A stretch of DNA of 64,000 nucleotides from NCBI GenBank assembly GCA_030681475.1, contig JAUXWT010000100.1, forward strand, positions 37,991 to 101,990. The letters run 5' to 3'. The notes beneath the pieces are model-generated. The model was not told the DNA's origin. It ran no database searches and was given only the letters and a program-made list of their open reading frames with translations. Positions 1 through 8,174 of this stretch are shown here, piece after piece. The DNA comes from Bacteroidales bacterium (lineage in GTDB: Bacteria > Bacteroidota > Bacteroidia > Bacteroidales > FEN-979). Positions within the stretch are counted from its first letter, which is position 1. Each line of letters begins with the position of its first letter. The position numbers were made by a program, and so were the translations under genes.

Positions 1-705
1 CAGACACTTCACAACCATTATCACGGCAATACACTTGTGGAGGGGAGGATGCTGGTGATCGACGCCGGTTGCGAGAATGACCTTCATTATTCCAGCGACA
101 TCACGCGCACCGTACCGGTTGGAGGTAAATTCAATGCCCGTCAGAAGGGAATTTACGAAGTGGTGCTGAACGCGAACCTCGCTGCCATCGAAGCTGTGAA
201 ACCCGGGGTCCCGTTCAAGGAAATTCATATGCTGGCAGCCACAGAGATTGCAAAGGGATTGACCAGCCTGGGGATTATGAAGGGCGATCCGGTCGAAGCT
301 GCGCTGAAAGGCGCACATACCCTTTTCTTTCCTCATGGATTGGGCCATCCGCTGGGAATGGATGTGCATGACCTCGAAGGTCTTGGAGAGAATCTAATCG
401 GCTATGATGAGGAAGTTCAGCGAAGCAAGGAGTTTGGTCTCGCCTTTTTACGTTTTGGCCGTAAACTGCAGGAAGGATTCGTGATGACCATCGAACCCGG
501 CATCTATTTTATCCCCGAATTAATCGACATCTGGAGAACGGAAGGTAAACTGGCAGATTTCATCAATTATGATGTTGTGGAAACTTATAAGGATTTCGGC
601 GGCATCCGTATTGAAGATGACATCCTGGTCACCGCCGATGGTTATCGTGTTCTTGGCAAGCCGATTCCCAAGACCGTGGCAGAGATTGAAGAGTTGATGA
701 AATAA
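1..705 (+). CDS. Xaa-Pro aminopeptidase, M24 family (5' end outside window)
   Basis: This is the C-terminal catalytic part of a dinuclear-metal peptidase that removes an N-terminal residue preceding proline. The frame is open from base 1, so the start lies upstream; the ATG at 49 is an internal methionine. All five metal ligands of the pita-bread fold can be seen: the Asp of VIDAG, the Asp of SDITRT, the His of HGLGHPLGMDVHD, the Glu of EPGIYF and the Glu of GIRIEDD. About 235 residues are present, roughly the second half of a family protein of 430-460 residues. It is a cytoplasmic enzyme of peptide turnover. The family call is firm; the exact specificity (aminopeptidase P or prolidase) is inferred from the similarity of the motif spacing to PepP. 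Confidence 0.93.
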   Translation, partial: QTLHNHYHGNTLVEGRMLVIDAGCENDLHYSSDITRTVPVGGKFNARQKGIYEVVLNANLAAIEAVKPGVPFKEIHMLAATEIAKGLTSLGIMKGDPVEAALKGAHTLFFPHGLGHPLGMDVHDLEGLGENLIGYDEEVQRSKEFGLAFLRFGRKLQEGFVMTIEPGIYFIPELIDIWRTEGKLADFINYDVVETYKDFGGIRIEDDILVTADGYRVLGKPIPKTVAEIEELMK

Positions 706-830
706 AGTGGCTAAAGCCAACTGCAATAAATGAAGGATTGATCATTGATCTGAAAGAAGGAGATTTATTGCAGTCAGCTTTAGCTGACTGTTAGTGGGAT
801 AATTGATAAATCAGGGGCTTCAGCCCCATT
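706..830. repeat. REP-like composite palindromic element
   Basis: The gap between the peptidase and the hydrolase is almost wholly palindromic. A small stem (TGGCT/AGCCA, 708-719) is followed by a 12-bp inverted pair, actgcaataaat at about 720-731 and its exact complement at about 762-773. Next come a perfect 8-bp stem with a TTTA loop (771-790) and a GC-rich 6-bp stem (GGGGCT/AGCCCC, 814-827). Chains of hairpins like this resemble REP/BIME elements mobilised by RAYT transposases; no such transposase is in the window. The last stem could also act as a terminator for the peptidase gene, but it has no T-run. Confidence 0.6.
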
Positions 831-846
831 GGTAAATAATAATAAA

Positions 847-1638
847 ATGCAAGCAATTAAATATAAAAAAAAGAACATCTTCTATACCGACAAAGGCAAA
901 GGGAAAACCATTGTTCTGATCCATGGGTTTACTGAAACATTGGAAATCTGGAACAGATTTACCAAAAAGTTGTCAAAAAAGTACCGGGTGATCGCCATTG
1001 ATCTGCCCGGTCATGGTAACAGTGAATGCCTCGAAAACGTTCACACCATGGACCTTATGACCGATATGATCTTTGGTGTACTGAAAAAGCTGAAGGTCAT
1101 GAAATGCCTGATGGTCGGCCATTCGATGGGAGGGTACGTAACGCTTTCATTCGCAGCGAAATATCCTGAAAAGCTCAAAGGTTTCAGCCTTTTCCATTCA
1201 CATTGTTTTGCGGATTCGCCTGCCGAGCAGGAGAACAGGAACCGTACGATCGCTGTTGTCAATCAGGATAAATTCACCTATCTGGCCCAATTTATCCCAA
1301 GTCTGTTCCCGGTTGATGTGCATAAGAAGTTTTCAAAAGATATTGAGTTGCTGATCCGGCGTGCTTCAAAAATGGAAAAGAAGGGTGTTGTGGCTGCCCT
1401 CGAAGGGATGAAGATACGAAAAGACCAATCAGAGGTGCTTTCAAAGACCAAACTACCTGTACTGTTTATCCTTGGACAAAAGGATTCAAAAGCGCCAATG
1501 GCCCGGCTTTGGGAAATGATAGCGTTACCTGCCTTGAGCGAAACACTTCTTTTGCGCGAATGTGGTCACATGGGATATATTGAATATCCGGAAGAAACCT
1601 GTGAGGCGATTGCCACATTCGCTAAAAGGATCCTGTAA
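847..1638 (+). CDS. alpha/beta hydrolase
   Basis: This is a 263-residue hydrolase of the alpha/beta fold. It has the oxyanion-region HGFT motif near residue 26, the nucleophile elbow GHSMGG with Ser93, an acid in GQKDSK (Asp213) and the catalytic His in ECGHMGY (His241), giving a complete triad. There is no signal peptide, so it should be cytoplasmic. The start is placed at the ATG at 847; a TTG at 829 is also in frame but would lie inside the palindromic element. The substrate cannot be told from sequence: esterases, C-C hydrolases and MenH-like enzymes all share this architecture. It stands alone, with a palindromic repeat upstream and nadD converging from downstream. Confidence 0.88.
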   Translation: MQAIKYKKKNIFYTDKGKGKTIVLIHGFTETLEIWNRFTKKLSKKYRVIAIDLPGHGNSECLENVHTMDLMTDMIFGVLKKLKVMKCLMVGHSMGGYVTLSFAAKYPEKLKGFSLFHSHCFADSPAEQENRNRTIAVVNQDKFTYLAQFIPSLFPVDVHKKFSKDIELLIRRASKMEKKGVVAALEGMKIRKDQSEVLSKTKLPVLFILGQKDSKAPMARLWEMIALPALSETLLLRECGHMGYIEYPEETCEAIATFAKRIL

Positions 1639-1695
1639 ATCATTCGTAACAAATGACAAGTAATCTGTCATTCTTCGTTCGTTACTCTTAATTCG

Positions 1696-2277
1696 TCATT
1701 TATAAAAGTGCATCTCGGCGATGTATTTCCAAACTTTGTCGGGCAGGAAATAGATCATATCCTTGCCATCTTTGATCCCGTTGCGGATAAAGGACGAAGA
1801 AATGGTAATCATTGGCGCATCAACACCGGTGAAGGCCGGGTGCCCGTCAAATTTGCTTTTCCCGGTTCCGGGCCGTGGGTAGATATAGAAATGATACTGT
1901 TTTAGCAGCTCTTCGTAATTTTTCCATTTGTGAAATGTAGGGAATATGTCGGAGCCGGCAATCAGGGCAAACTTCTTAAGGGGGTACTTTTCCGACAGAT
2001 AGGTCATCGTATCAATGGTATAGGATGGCTGAGGAAGTTTGAACTCGATATTGGAAACCTTGAACCGCTGATCCTCTTCAATGGCCAGGTTCACCATGGC
2101 AAGCCGGTGATGATCAGCCAGCAGCGTTGATTTCTCCTTCAAAGGGTTGTGAGGGGAAACAACGAACCAGACCTGTTTCAGGTCGGTAAATTCCGCCATA
2201 TAGGAAGCGATCATCAGGTGACCGGAATGGATCGGGTTGAAGGAACCGAAGAAGAGGCCGGTTTTGGATGAAGACAT
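1696..2277 (-). CDS. nadD: nicotinate-nucleotide adenylyltransferase
   Basis: The enzyme transfers AMP from ATP to nicotinate mononucleotide in NAD synthesis. The 193-residue product starts with the nucleotidyltransferase signature GLFFGSFNPIHSGH (the G-x-F-x-P-x-H-x-G-H pattern) and carries the second motif, ISSSFIR, near the C-terminus (usual form ISSTxIR). The length is normal for NadD. It is the last gene of a minus-strand group yicC-gmk-nadD, an order common in Bacteroidota. The 38-bp gap to gmk holds a short GAATNACGAAT-type direct repeat and no obvious promoter, so co-transcription is likely. Confidence 0.95.
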   Translation of the reverse strand: MSSSKTGLFFGSFNPIHSGHLMIASYMAEFTDLKQVWFVVSPHNPLKEKSTLLADHHRLAMVNLAIEEDQRFKVSNIEFKLPQPSYTIDTMTYLSEKYPLKKFALIAGSDIFPTFHKWKNYEELLKQYHFYIYPRPGTGKSKFDGHPAFTGVDAPMITISSSFIRNGIKDGKDMIYFLPDKVWKYIAEMHFYK

Positions 2278-2315
2278 TTGGGGTTACGAATTACGAATGA
2301 TGATTAAGAATGTGA

Positions 2316-2882
2316 TCAGATACAGATAAAGTCATTTACCATGTCGACTATTTCTTTGCATTTGACTTCGAGGTTGTCATTAATGACTATTTTATCGAAG
2401 TGTTCTGCATAGGTGAGTTCAAAGGCTGCTTTGTCAACCCGTTTACGCAAATTCTCCGCTGATTCCGTGCCTCGCTTCTTTAAGCGGTGTTCAAGCTCTT
2501 CAATAGAGGGTGGGTGAATAAAGATGCCCAGCCCTTTTTCGCCGAAATATTTTTTCAAATTGACAGCGCCCACCACATCAACATCAAAAATGGGTGTTTT
2601 ATCCAGCAACCAGATCCTGTCCATTTCCGATTTCAAGGTTCCATAGTAACTTCCGGGATAAACCTCCTGCCATTCCACGAATTCATCACGGGCGATTTTC
2701 TCCCTGAAATCATCAGCAGATATGAAATAGTAGTCTTTTCCGTTCTTTTCCTCTTCACGATTCGACCGGCTGCAGGCGGAAATAGAAAACTCAAGCTGAG
2801 GAATGGCCGTCAGCAGATGTTTCACGATGGTCGTCTTCCCAGCCCCCGACGGCGCTGAAACTATGATCGCCTTCCCAGACAT
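2316..2882 (-). CDS. gmk: guanylate kinase
   Basis: This enzyme phosphorylates GMP to GDP. The 188-residue protein opens with the P-loop SAPSGAGKTT and keeps the family motifs SRSNREEEKNGKDYYF (GMP binding) and EWQEVYPGSYYGT. The length is typical for bacterial Gmk. It lies between yicC (upstream) and nadD (downstream) on the same strand. The spacer to yicC is about 62 bp and is filled almost wholly by an 8-bp tandem array, so the gene is probably read from the yicC promoter. Confidence 0.96.
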   Translation of the reverse strand: MSGKAIIVSAPSGAGKTTIVKHLLTAIPQLEFSISACSRSNREEEKNGKDYYFISADDFREKIARDEFVEWQEVYPGSYYGTLKSEMDRIWLLDKTPIFDVDVVGAVNLKKYFGEKGLGIFIHPPSIEELEHRLKKRGTESAENLRKRVDKAAFELTYAEHFDKIVINDNLEVKCKEIVDMVNDFICI

Positions 2883-2893
2883 AGTCTTTAAAT

Positions 2894-2945
2894 TATTTCG
2901 TTATTTCGCCATTTCGCCATTTCGCCATTTCGCCATTTCGCTATT
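2894..2945. repeat. 8-bp tandem array, YATTTCGY type (six units)
   Basis: Six consecutive octamers of the form (T/C)ATTTCG(C/T) run from 2894 to 2941, followed by a partial unit ending at the yicC stop codon. The unit length is exactly 8 bp. The same octamer family recurs at 10190-10245 and 11963-12032. The array has no dyad symmetry and no open reading frame. Confidence 0.9.
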
Positions 2946-3829
2946 TAAAGTATGTTTCCCAGTTGTTCCTTGATCTTCTCCAATTCATCTTTCATCTGCA
3001 CAACGATCCTCTGAATCTCCGCATCACTTGCTTTGGAGCCAATAGTGTTTATTTCCCTGCCCATTTCCTGGGTGACGAAGCCAAGTTTTTTACCCTGGGA
3101 AACCGGCTCCTGCAACGTTTCCAGGAAATATTGGCAGTGTTTCTGCAACCGCACCTTTTCCTCTGTAATGTCCAGTTTTTCAAAGTAATAGATCAGTTCC
3201 TGTTCAAAACGGTTCTGATCGGGGGCTGAACCGGTAAAATCACCTGAATATTTTGAAAAATCCCGTTGCAACCGCTCGCGAAGATCGTTGATTCGATTCT
3301 TCTCATATGGTTCGATCTCAGCAAGAAGTTGAAGGATTTCATGTACGCGGTTCATCATATCATTTTCCAGCGCCTTACCTTCGTTGATCCGGAACTTGTC
3401 TGTCTGGTTTATAGATTCATCAATGGCTGCGGTGATGGAAGCCCAATCGTGGTCACTCATCTCATCGCGGCTGGTCTGCATTACATCAGGCATTTTGAGT
3501 ATCAGGGAAAGGATGTCTGCCGGACTTCCTGCATCAAGTTCATGAGCAAGACCTTTTAACTCCTCATGGTATTTTCTTGCCAGCGGATGGTTTATAGAGT
3601 AACTCAGCATCTCGCCGGTAACTTCGGTAACAATCGTAAAATCGATCTTTCCCCGCTCAAATCGTTGGGTGAGCATACCTCTCACTTCCCACTCCTTTTC
3701 ACGGAAATAGCCTGGTATCTTCAGATTAAGATCAAGTTGCTTGCTGTTAAGTGTCTTGATTTCGATGGTGAGTTTTCGACCGGGGATATCGAGGACAGCT
3801 TTTCCGTAGCCGGTCATGGATTTGATCAT
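2945..3829 (-). CDS. yicC: YicC-family endoribonuclease
   Basis: This is a 294-residue member of the YicC/YloC family, shown in E. coli and Bacillus relatives to act as an endoribonuclease. It begins with the family signature MIKSMTGYGKA. The C-terminal region (about 210-294) has the conserved DUF1732 block with EQELIYYFEKLDITEE and GKKLGFVTQEMGREINT. The start is firm because the signature begins at the first Met. It is the first gene of the yicC-gmk-nadD set and has a good promoter about 10-40 bp upstream. The cytoplasmic RNA substrate in this organism is unknown. Confidence 0.93.
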   Translation of the reverse strand: MIKSMTGYGKAVLDIPGRKLTIEIKTLNSKQLDLNLKIPGYFREKEWEVRGMLTQRFERGKIDFTIVTEVTGEMLSYSINHPLARKYHEELKGLAHELDAGSPADILSLILKMPDVMQTSRDEMSDHDWASITAAIDESINQTDKFRINEGKALENDMMNRVHEILQLLAEIEPYEKNRINDLRERLQRDFSKYSGDFTGSAPDQNRFEQELIYYFEKLDITEEKVRLQKHCQYFLETLQEPVSQGKKLGFVTQEMGREINTIGSKASDAEIQRIVVQMKDELEKIKEQLGNIL

Positions 3830-3845
3830 GTTGTTCTATTTTTAG

Positions 3846-3874
3846 CAAACTTACACAAATTTTATCCATTTCAA
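3846..3874 (-). promoter_or_regulatory. Bacteroidota-type promoter for yicC
   Basis: On the minus strand TTG (3874-3872) is followed after 18 nt by TAAGTTTG (3853-3846), matching the TTG-N19-TAnnTTTG consensus of the Bacteroidota primary sigma factor. The predicted transcription start is about 10 nt before the yicC ATG, giving a very short leader. Confidence 0.65.
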
Positions 3875-3935
3875 CGATACCGGCTGTGTTGTATTGATCC
3901 TTTTCGTTAATTTTGAACAGAAATCTTGTTACGGC

Positions 3936-5000
3936 ATGAAGTACAGGGTCATTGACGATACCTTGCAATTATACAACCTGATGCTCAATGATATTGCGCA
4001 TGCGAAGGAATTTGTATTTCTCGAAACCTACAAATTCGCCAACGACCACATGGGGGTTAGATTTCGTGACGCACTCACAAAAAAAACAAGGGAAGGGGTA
4101 AAAGTTAAAATCCTGATCGATTCATGGGGCAGGGGGCCGGTTTCGGAAACGTTTTTCACGGAGCTTATCCGCATGGGGGGCGAGGTGAAATTTTTCGAAA
4201 AGATCAAGATCAACAATGATATCTTTACCCGCGGACACAGGCGCGATCACAGGAAAATCATGGTTATTGATGATATGATCAGTTATATCGGGTCTGCCAA
4301 CATCACAGGTTATAACCTTAACTGGCGTGAACTTTGCCTGCGCATGGAGGGCGAGATTGCAGTTTCTTTCAAAAAAGTTTTCCTCGAGAATTTTAATGCC
4401 TTCAATCTGTTCATCATTACAAACAAGGTAACATATACGCGGAAGATCAGGTTTGGTGATTTTGAAATCATCCGCGATGTTCCTTCCCTTCAGTTTCAGC
4501 GACTCAGAAAGCGTTATACCCAACTTATCAGGCAGGCTGTACATTCGGTGGTTATCGAAACCCCCTATTTCCTTCCGGGGTTTTTGCTTCGTAAAGCCAT
4601 GATGGATGCCAGCAAGCGCGGAGTGGTCGTGGAGGTCATCATGCCAAAACACTCAGATGTACGCATGGTCGATATCCTCAGAAATAAATACCTGGGCTTG
4701 CTTTACAATGCCGGCATTAAGCTGATGTTCTATCAGTCTCATAACCTGCACGCGAAGCTCCTGGTTATTGATCATGAGATATTCTCGATCTCAAGCGCCA
4801 ATTTTGATTTTCGTAGTTTCAGGTATCAATATGAAATCGCTCTTATTGGATCGGAACCGGAAATTCTAAGTCAATTGCGAGAACATATTGCCGAAACCAT
4901 CAGGAATTCGCAGGAAATGGATTACCTGGGGTGGAAGCGACGGCCACTCATCGAAAAGATTTTCGAATGGATTTTATTGCCTTTCCGGCACTTTTTCTGA
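3936..5000 (+). CDS. phospholipase D-like protein, cardiolipin synthase type
   Basis: This is a 354-residue protein with two HKD motifs: HRKIMVIDD (His105) and HAKLLVIDHE (His272), each followed by the usual downstream block (GSANITGYN and SSANFDFRS). Such enzymes condense phosphatidylglycerol, or use phosphatidylethanolamine, to make cardiolipin. The long N-terminal membrane segments of ClsA are absent, so it is closer to the ClsB-like type. The ATG at 3936 is used; the TTG at 3894 would place the start upstream of a possible -7 element (TAATTTTG, 3908-3915). The 3' end overlaps by 27 bp the remains of the EamA gene on the other strand. PLD-superfamily nucleases cannot be ruled out entirely. 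Confidence 0.85.
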   Translation: MKYRVIDDTLQLYNLMLNDIAHAKEFVFLETYKFANDHMGVRFRDALTKKTREGVKVKILIDSWGRGPVSETFFTELIRMGGEVKFFEKIKINNDIFTRGHRRDHRKIMVIDDMISYIGSANITGYNLNWRELCLRMEGEIAVSFKKVFLENFNAFNLFIITNKVTYTRKIRFGDFEIIRDVPSLQFQRLRKRYTQLIRQAVHSVVIETPYFLPGFLLRKAMMDASKRGVVVEVIMPKHSDVRMVDILRNKYLGLLYNAGIKLMFYQSHNLHAKLLVIDHEIFSISSANFDFRSFRYQYEIALIGSEPEILSQLREHIAETIRNSQEMDYLGWKRRPLIEKIFEWILLPFRHFF

Positions 5001-5700
5001 TATGTGTTCCAGCTTATTTGACCGGTTAACCACATAGACTCCGGAAAAGATCAGCAGGGCTGCAATGACCTTCGGAACCGTAATGTTGTCCTGCCCGATG
5101 GATACCGACATTACGGCTGCAACAAATGGCTGAAGGTAGTTGTAATAAAATTGTTGTCGTATGATATTTCCCGATCAGTGGTTTGATCAAAACAAGATAC
5201 ATGGCGTAAAATAGAATGTTCAGAAAAACCAGCAGGTTTCCCAGCGTATGACTGCCGTCGAAATGAACAGATCGCCCGTAAAGGATAAGGATCAACGCAC
5301 CGGAAGCGCCAAGGGCAATACCCCCTGATTTCAGCCAGGTAAATTTTTCCCTGATGACGATGCTGGCCAAAACGATGACCATGATCGGATTCAGGATATG
5401 GATCAGTGATGCCTCAACAGGGTTGGTAAGGTTCAAGCCTTCATAAAACAACGCCTGGTTCAAAGCAAAACCGGTCAATCCGCACAGTGCCAGTTTCAGC
5501 AGATCTTTTCTTGCAACTTTTTCCCGGATAAAGAATCGTGTAAACCCCCAGAAGATCACCATGCCCCCAAGTAATCTCATAAATATTAGTTGTTTAGGCG
5601 TAAAATCGTCTGGCATCAAACTCTTTGCGATCGAATAATGCATGCCAAAGATCAGCGTGGTGGCAATTAAGGCAAGGTGTGCCCTGGGGGTGTTTTTCAT
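4974..5700 (-). pseudogene. EamA/DMT-family transporter, internal deletion with frameshift
   Basis: The reading frame from the ATG at 5700 codes for a typical DMT permease as far as LIKPLIGKYH (about residue 180), with the EamA signature around GLNLTNPVEASLIHILNPI. It then runs out of frame near 5160-5170 and ends at 5026 in unrelated sequence. Another minus-strand frame picks up there as YYNYLQPFVAAVMSV and continues through VIAALLIFSGVYVV to a stop at 4974, which is the normal last helix of this family. The two pieces together give about 240 residues against the usual 290-300, so about 50-60 residues (helices 6-8) are missing as well as the frame. Deletion in the genome or an assembly error are both possible. 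Confidence 0.8.
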
Positions 5701-6125
5701 CAGGTGATTGGGATCTCCTTTTTGGTCTCAACCTTTGCCTCGTCCTTCTTTGGGAGCGCGATCTTCAATATCCCGTTTTCATAGTCAGCCCGGATATTAT
5801 CAAGATCGATGGTTTTGGGCAAGGTGAATGACCTGCTGAATGAGCCGTAATAAAACTCTTTTCTTGAGTAATTCTTTCCATCTTCACGCTTTTGGTCGTC
5901 AACTTCTGCTGAGATGGTCAGAATGTTGTTCTCAAGGTTGATCTTAAAATCATCCTTGACCATTCCCGGAGCCGCGATTTCAAGGTGGAACGAATCGTTG
6001 TTTTCAATGATGTTGGCAGCAGGATCGCTGAAACGCTTGCCGAAAAAATCGCCAAGGTCATTGTCAAAGATGTTGCTTACCATATCCGATAAGGGATTTC
6101 TGGGTTGCCATTTAATAAGTGTCAT
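5700..6125 (-). CDS. Hsp20 small heat-shock protein
   Basis: This is a 141-residue ATP-independent chaperone that binds unfolding proteins. The alpha-crystallin domain covers about residues 35-130, with the typical start SFHLEIAAPGMVKDDFKI, the ENGILKIALPK strand near the end, and a C-terminal I-x-I anchor (IPIT). The stop codon overlaps the ATG of the broken EamA gene (TGATG), so the two were probably translated together. Unlike its neighbours it has a near-perfect Shine-Dalgarno sequence. Confidence 0.95.
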   Translation of the reverse strand: MTLIKWQPRNPLSDMVSNIFDNDLGDFFGKRFSDPAANIIENNDSFHLEIAAPGMVKDDFKINLENNILTISAEVDDQKREDGKNYSRKEFYYGSFSRSFTLPKTIDLDNIRADYENGILKIALPKKDEAKVETKKEIPIT

Positions 6126-6130
6126 GGTTT

Positions 6131-6138
6131 ACCTCCTT
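6131..6138 (-). promoter_or_regulatory. strong Shine-Dalgarno site of hsp20
   Basis: The minus strand reads AAGGAGGT, five bases before the hsp20 ATG. Bacteroidota normally show little or no Shine-Dalgarno sequence, and no other gene inspected here has a match of this strength. Confidence 0.85.
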
Positions 6139-6179
6139 TTTTTTAATTGGATTTGTGTTTCTTTCCCTGAAAAAGTCAA

Positions 6180-6211
6180 ACAACGTACCAGTGAAAAAAT
6201 TTAAAAACAAA
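6180..6211 (-). promoter_or_regulatory. candidate hsp20 promoter
   Basis: On the minus strand TTTG (6211-6208) is separated by 20 nt from TACGTTGT (6187-6180), a partial match to TAnnTTTG. The predicted start gives a leader of about 50 nt. No CIRCE inverted repeat was seen. Confidence 0.45.
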
Positions 6212-6301
6212 CAAGACAAAACGGCATTTTATTCGATGTTTTTTGCGTCAAAATGACAGTAAAATATCTCGTTATAAAGATTAATAACGAGGGAAAGCCC
6301 G

Positions 6302-7063
6302 TCAAACCTGAGCGTTAAGTTCACTCATCGTTTTTTCATGAATAAGTAATGACAACTCTTTGGCATTCATGTGGCCGAAAGTTTTATATGGTATGGGATC
6401 GAGGATCACCAATTGAATCTTATCGTTTTTTTTGATCAGCCAACGGGTTTTATTAACGGCATGATGGGTCCCTTTAATAACAATTGGAAGGATCGGTGAT
6501 TGTGTCTCTAAGGCCAGCCTGAAAGCGCCGGTTTTATAAATTTGTAAATGACCATCATGAGAACGGGTTCCTTCGGGAAACATGATGACTGAATTACCTG
6601 CCCGAATTGATTCGGCAGCATTGTCCATCATTTGAAGTCTGCTCCTCCCGCGGCCGCGCTCAATGGAAATATACCCGTTCATAGCTATGTTCCAACCGAT
6701 GAACGGAATGAGATACAACCCCTTTTTTGCTACCCATTTGAAATGACGGTGAAGTTTGTAAAGTACCAATATATCTAAGCCCGATTGATGATTTGAGACC
6801 ATTACATACACCTGCTCAGGATCAATTTTTTCACGACCTTTAACATGTACTTTCCAATAGGGATTTATGCCCAGGATAATATCGGACCACCTGCATGTAA
6901 ACTGATGCAAAATATACCTCCGGCGATCGAATAACACCGTTGAAATCCATATTAACAATGTAACCGGGAACAACAGACCAGAGACGAGAAACAACGAGAC
7001 GTAAAAATAGACTGATGCAAAGAATTGAAGGATTCTTCTTTCCCGGTTTTTTTTACCAATCAT
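6302..7063 (-). CDS. plsC: 1-acyl-sn-glycerol-3-phosphate acyltransferase (PlsC type)
   Basis: This 253-residue membrane-associated acyltransferase makes phosphatidic acid from lysophosphatidic acid. A hydrophobic N-terminus (about residues 12-42) anchors it. The catalytic HX4D motif is NHQSGLD (His92, Asp97), and the glycerophosphate-binding block FPEGTRS is at 162-168. The length is normal. Its ATG overlaps the end of rluD by 4 bp (ATGA), so it should be translated from the same message. Acyl-donor preference (acyl-ACP or acyl-CoA) cannot be judged. Confidence 0.9.
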   Translation of the reverse strand: MIGKKNRERRILQFFASVYFYVSLFLVSGLLFPVTLLIWISTVLFDRRRYILHQFTCRWSDIILGINPYWKVHVKGREKIDPEQVYVMVSNHQSGLDILVLYKLHRHFKWVAKKGLYLIPFIGWNIAMNGYISIERGRGRSRLQMMDNAAESIRAGNSVIMFPEGTRSHDGHLQIYKTGAFRLALETQSPILPIVIKGTHHAVNKTRWLIKKNDKIQLVILDPIPYKTFGHMNAKELSLLIHEKTMSELNAQV

Positions 7064-8115
7064 CCGATCTCTCCTTCCATGCGATTAAAATTCATATTGT
7101 TGCCATAAGCTCTCCATTTATCCACAACGGCTGCAAAATCAGGTGGGTATTCCGAATCAAAATGAATAAATTGTTTTGTTGAAGGATGAATGAATCCCAG
7201 CGATTTAGCATGCAACGCCTGGCGTGGCATCAAGGTAAAACAGTTATGCACAAACTGTTTATATTTTGTAAATGTGGTACCTTTCAGTATTCTGGATCCA
7301 CCATAGCTTTCATCGTTGAACAAGGGATGTCCGATGTGGTTAAAATGGATTCTGATCTGATGCGTTCGGCCGGTCTCAAGCCTGCACGCCACAAGGGTAA
7401 CATAACCAAACCGCTCAAGCACGTGATAATGCGTAACAGCATGACGGCCTTTGTCAGGATCATCGTACACGGCCTGAACCAGGCGGTTCCGGTTATCCCG
7501 GCCTATATTCGCTGTGATGGTTCCCTCGTCATGGTCGATATTCCCCCAAACAAGCGCTACATATGTGCGTTCAATCGTATGATCAAAAAACTGCTTCGCG
7601 ATCTTCGACTGCGCCAGTTCATTTTTGGCAATCAACATGATGCCGCTTGTGTCTTTGTCAATCCGGTGGACAAGGTATGGCTTTATTTCGGCATCACCCG
7701 GATTGTTTTGCTGCAGATAATACAGTACTGCGTTTTGAAGGGTGCCGGTGAAGTTTCCATGTCCCGGATGCACGACCATACCCGGAGCTTTGTTAACCAC
7801 CATGATATCAGGGTCTTCATAAACAACCGTAATCGGAATATTTTCGGGATATACTTCGGTATCCTTCGGTGGATAAGACATTAAGATTGTTAAAACATCA
7901 AGAGGTTTAACCTTGTAATTAGGCTTCACAACCACTTCATTGGCAAAGATGTTTCCGGCATGAGCTGCGTTTTGAATACGGTTCCGGGAGGCATTTTCAA
8001 TTTTTGCCATCAGATATTTGTCGATGCGCAAGGATTTTTGTCCTCGGTCGACAATAAACCGGAAATGTTCAAATAGTTCACCGGATTCGTCAGGAATTTC
8101 AGATTTATCGTCCAT
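7060..8115 (-). CDS. rluD: RluA/RluD-family pseudouridine synthase
   Basis: This enzyme isomerises uridines in 23S rRNA. The 351-residue protein has an N-terminal S4 RNA-binding domain (about 28-80) and a catalytic domain whose HRIDKDTSG motif carries the nucleophile Asp153. The blocks VVNKAPGMVVHPG and RTHQIRIHFNHIGHPLFND are as in RluD. It shares an ATGA overlap with plsC downstream. RluD is the closest match among the RluA/C/D types because of the S4 domain and length, but the target site is inferred. Confidence 0.9.
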   Translation of the reverse strand: MDDKSEIPDESGELFEHFRFIVDRGQKSLRIDKYLMAKIENASRNRIQNAAHAGNIFANEVVVKPNYKVKPLDVLTILMSYPPKDTEVYPENIPITVVYEDPDIMVVNKAPGMVVHPGHGNFTGTLQNAVLYYLQQNNPGDAEIKPYLVHRIDKDTSGIMLIAKNELAQSKIAKQFFDHTIERTYVALVWGNIDHDEGTITANIGRDNRNRLVQAVYDDPDKGRHAVTHYHVLERFGYVTLVACRLETGRTHQIRIHFNHIGHPLFNDESYGGSRILKGTTFTKYKQFVHNCFTLMPRQALHAKSLGFIHPSTKQFIHFDSEYPPDFAAVVDKWRAYGNNMNFNRMEGEIG

Positions 8116-8174
8116 AGCTTATATCTCCTCCGGATGAATGAACTTTTCAGGAGTGCACCTGGAAGGCTATTGCT

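Noticed and set aside
4122..4652. 176-codon minus-strand frame
   Set aside because: It lies within the cardiolipin synthase-like gene, which has both HKD motifs in the plus frame.
7186..7884. 232-codon plus-strand frame
   Set aside because: It is antisense to rluD, whose motifs are clear, and its protein has no family features.
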